Below, piece after piece: positions 62,123-64,000 of a stretch of 64,000 nt of DNA. The DNA is from Flavobacterium xueshanense (GTDB lineage: Bacteria > Bacteroidota > Bacteroidia > Flavobacteriales > Flavobacteriaceae). The stretch spans positions 1 to 64,000 of the forward strand of contig NZ_FONQ01000015.1 of assembly GCF_900112975.1 (NCBI RefSeq), read 5' to 3'. A program made the translations under genes and the position numbers. Numbering within the stretch: position 1 is the stretch's first letter; every line of letters starts with the position of its first letter. The notes below the pieces were generated by a model, which worked only from the letters and a program-made list of their open reading frames with translations, had not been told where the DNA came from and ran no database searches.

Positions 62123-64000
62123 ATGAAAAAAATCTTACTCCTACTCTTTTTTAGTTTTTTACTGCCAAAAACCTACGCACAGGAATACTTTCCTAATAAT
62201 GAAAGTGTTCAAAACAAAACCAGCAATTTTACTGCTTTTACCAATGCAAAAATCTATGTAACACCAACACAAGTTATCGAAAAAGGTACTTTACTGATTC
62301 AACACGGAAAAGTAATTGGTGTTGGAACTAATATTTCAATTCCTAAAAATTGTACGACAATCAATTTGGATGGAAAATCCATTTATCCTTCTTTTATTGA
62401 CATTTACACCAGTTTTGGAATCGAAAAACCAAAAGCAACTACCGAACGGAATCCGTCATACGACACTAACAGATCAGGTTTTTATTGGAATGAGAGCATT
62501 CGTTCCGAGGTAAATGCCTACCAAGCTTTTAAATACGACCAAACTAAAGCGGAAGAATTATTGAAAGCTGGATTTGGTGTGGTAGGAACTCATGTACCTG
62601 ACGGAATCGCCCGCGGATCAGGAACCTTAATCGCTTTAAATAACTTTGAAAAAAAGGATCAACTGCTTTCCGATAAAGTGACCAATCATTTTGCTTTTAC
62701 TAAAAGTGTAACCACTAATCAATCCTATCCAAGTTCATTAATGGGAATGATGGCATTATTACGCCAAATGTATTATGATTTAGACTGGTATAAAAAAGGA
62801 AATTCAACTACCAAAGATTTGTCGTTAGAAGCCTTAGCGAATAATGAAAAGTTAGTGCAAATATTTGCTTCAGAAGACAAATTAAACAGTTTACGCGCTG
62901 CCAAAATAGCAAAAGAATTTGGCTTAAATTATGTTTTAAAAGGAAACGGAAATGAATTTGAACGCATTGAAGAAATCAAAAAAACGAATTCAAAATTTAT
63001 TATTCCTGTCAATTTCCCGGAAGCGTATGATGTTTCAGACCCAAACCAAGCGAACCAAATGGAATTGAAAGACTTGCGTTTTTGGAACCAAGCACCGACA
63101 AACCTTAAAGTTTTAGCTGACAATGGAATTATTTTCGCCTTGACAACAGACAAGTTAAAGAAGATGGAAGATTTCAGACCAAATCTTTTAAGAGCCATCA
63201 AATATGGTTTTGATAAAACAAAAGCATTAGAAGCATTGACGACAATTCCTGCTGCTCTATTAGGAAAAAGTAACGTAATGGGAACTTTGAAAACAGGAAG
63301 TTTGGCGAATTTTGTGATTACATCCGGAGAAATTTTCGATGAAAAAACTGTGCTATACGAAAACTGGGTTCAAGGAAACAAATTTGTTGTCAATGACATC
63401 GCAACGAAGGACATTCGTGGAAATTATGATTTAACTATTAACGCTGAAAAATACAAATGGAAGATTGATGGCGAAATTACTGCACCAAAATCAGAAATCA
63501 CAACGGTTGACGCAAAAAAAATCAAGTCAAAACTTACGATGACCAATAATTGGATTTCTACAGTTATTAAACCTAATGACTCCACTAAAACTAGTTTCAC
63601 AAGATTAATTGGATATGTCGAAGACACCCAGAATCTTTCTGGAAAAGCGATTTTATTCAATGGAAATGAAGTAAAATGGTCGGCGGTAAAAACCTCTCCA
63701 TTTGTAAAAGCAATTGATTCCTCTAAAATTGAGAAGAACAATATGATTATCCCAACAACATTTCCTAATGTTGCTTTCGGAAATCTAAAGAAACCTACAG
63801 CAGAAACAATACTTTTTAAAAATGCTACCGTTTGGACCAATGAAAAAGATGGTATTTTAGAAGAAACAGATGTATTGGTCAAAAACGGAAAAATAGCCTC
63901 TATCGGAAAAAATATTTCTGATGCATCCGCTACAGTCGTTGAAGCCAAAGGAAAACATTTAACCAGCGGAATTATTGATGAACATTCACATATCGCAATT
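62123..64000 (+). CDS. Secreted amidohydrolase family protein (partial, 626 codons visible)
   Basis: The frame opens at ATG 62123 and stays open to the window edge. A signal peptide (MKKILLLLFFSFLLPKTYAQ) is followed by two amidohydrolase-like modules. The first (40-430) has composite-domain strands (FTNAKIYVTPTQVIEKGTL, GKVIGVGTN, DGKSIYPSFIDIYTSFG) but lacks the HxH metal motif (DIYTSFG in its place) and ends with GTLKTGSLANFVI. The second starts LFKNATVWTNEKDGILEETD and reaches GIIDEHSHIAI at residues 616-626, with the HxH metal site. The C-terminal catalytic part lies outside. Such duplicated proteins are common in Bacteroidota; the substrate is unknown. Confidence 0.88.
   Translation, partial: MKKILLLLFFSFLLPKTYAQEYFPNNESVQNKTSNFTAFTNAKIYVTPTQVIEKGTLLIQHGKVIGVGTNISIPKNCTTINLDGKSIYPSFIDIYTSFGIEKPKATTERNPSYDTNRSGFYWNESIRSEVNAYQAFKYDQTKAEELLKAGFGVVGTHVPDGIARGSGTLIALNNFEKKDQLLSDKVTNHFAFTKSVTTNQSYPSSLMGMMALLRQMYYDLDWYKKGNSTTKDLSLEALANNEKLVQIFASEDKLNSLRAAKIAKEFGLNYVLKGNGNEFERIEEIKKTNSKFIIPVNFPEAYDVSDPNQANQMELKDLRFWNQAPTNLKVLADNGIIFALTTDKLKKMEDFRPNLLRAIKYGFDKTKALEALTTIPAALLGKSNVMGTLKTGSLANFVITSGEIFDEKTVLYENWVQGNKFVVNDIATKDIRGNYDLTINAEKYKWKIDGEITAPKSEITTVDAKKIKSKLTMTNNWISTVIKPNDSTKTSFTRLIGYVEDTQNLSGKAILFNGNEVKWSAVKTSPFVKAIDSSKIEKNNMIIPTTFPNVAFGNLKKPTAETILFKNATVWTNEKDGILEETDVLVKNGKIASIGKNISDASATVVEAKGKHLTSGIIDEHSHIAI

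Noticed and set aside
1..64000. tRNA, rRNA and CRISPR arrays
   Set aside because: No cloverleaf with acceptor and T-arm consensus, no rRNA-like sequence and no regularly spaced repeat array were seen by eye; a tRNAscan or Infernal run would settle it.

Overview
The window is chromosomal DNA of a member of the Bacteroidota, almost certainly Flavobacteriaceae and most like Flavobacterium. The composition is AT-rich, ribosome binding sites are mostly weak or absent, and several genes are preceded by the TAnnTTTG -7 element of this phylum. Family-level clues agree: a green-tuned proteorhodopsin with Met at the tuning site, the lipoprotein form of TamA (TamL) behind TamB, and the rluD-PASTA / ddl-yetF-coaD neighbourhood. 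No rRNA, tRNA or CRISPR array was found. These lineage calls come from reading the sequence, not from a database search.

Layout. 1-5 kb: end of an IS3-type element, then pta-ackA and corA. 5-10 kb: secreted metzincin-type protease, then a divergent proteorhodopsin and retinal-synthesis (blh) pair. 10-12 kb: dnaK behind a sigma-54-like promoter. 12-17 kb: accessory patch with a WG-repeat protein, a small beta-barrel gene flanked by direct repeats, a serine beta-lactamase-fold protein with a partial upstream copy of its 5' end, a gene remnant and a decayed IS1595/ISXO2-type transposase. 17-21 kb: rluD and a PASTA protein, divergent from ddl-yetF-coaD, then phnA. 22-27 kb: DbpA-type helicase, M14 peptidase, Nudix hydrolase, pyrE and an SRPBCC protein. 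27-32 kb: small secreted protein, thioesterase, cytochrome b, a decayed regulator, NIPSNAP protein, Na/Pi cotransporter. 32-42 kb: overlapping tamB-tamL and a second M14 peptidase. 42-48 kb: sdaA, a beta-barrel protein, a 56-aa membrane protein, a SatD-type gene plus membrane partner behind three regularly spaced dyads, an NTF2-like pseudogene, panB and a pseudouridine synthase. 48-57 kb: aldehyde dehydrogenase-nitroreductase, a membrane protein, a 1332-aa hybrid sensor kinase, a YpfJ-type peptidase and rhlE. 58-64 kb: an SPFH protein with a ribbon-helix-helix partner behind two tandem palindromes, truC, yifB, and the start of a secreted amidohydrolase.

How genes work together. Pta and AckA interconvert acetyl-CoA and acetate with ATP formation. 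Blh makes retinal for the proton-pumping rhodopsin. TamB and TamL form one envelope assembly or transport system. Ddl and the PASTA protein both touch peptidoglycan, and CoaD and PanB serve coenzyme A synthesis.

Most of the window is ordinary chromosome. The least explained signals are regulatory and repetitive: tandem palindromes at the SPFH promoter, three TTTCA-N7-TGAWA dyads exactly 29 bp apart at satD, the sigma-54-like site at dnaK, a start codon for pyrE only 7 bp from the divergent Nudix gene, and a dispersed family of structured repeats with variable central hairpins.
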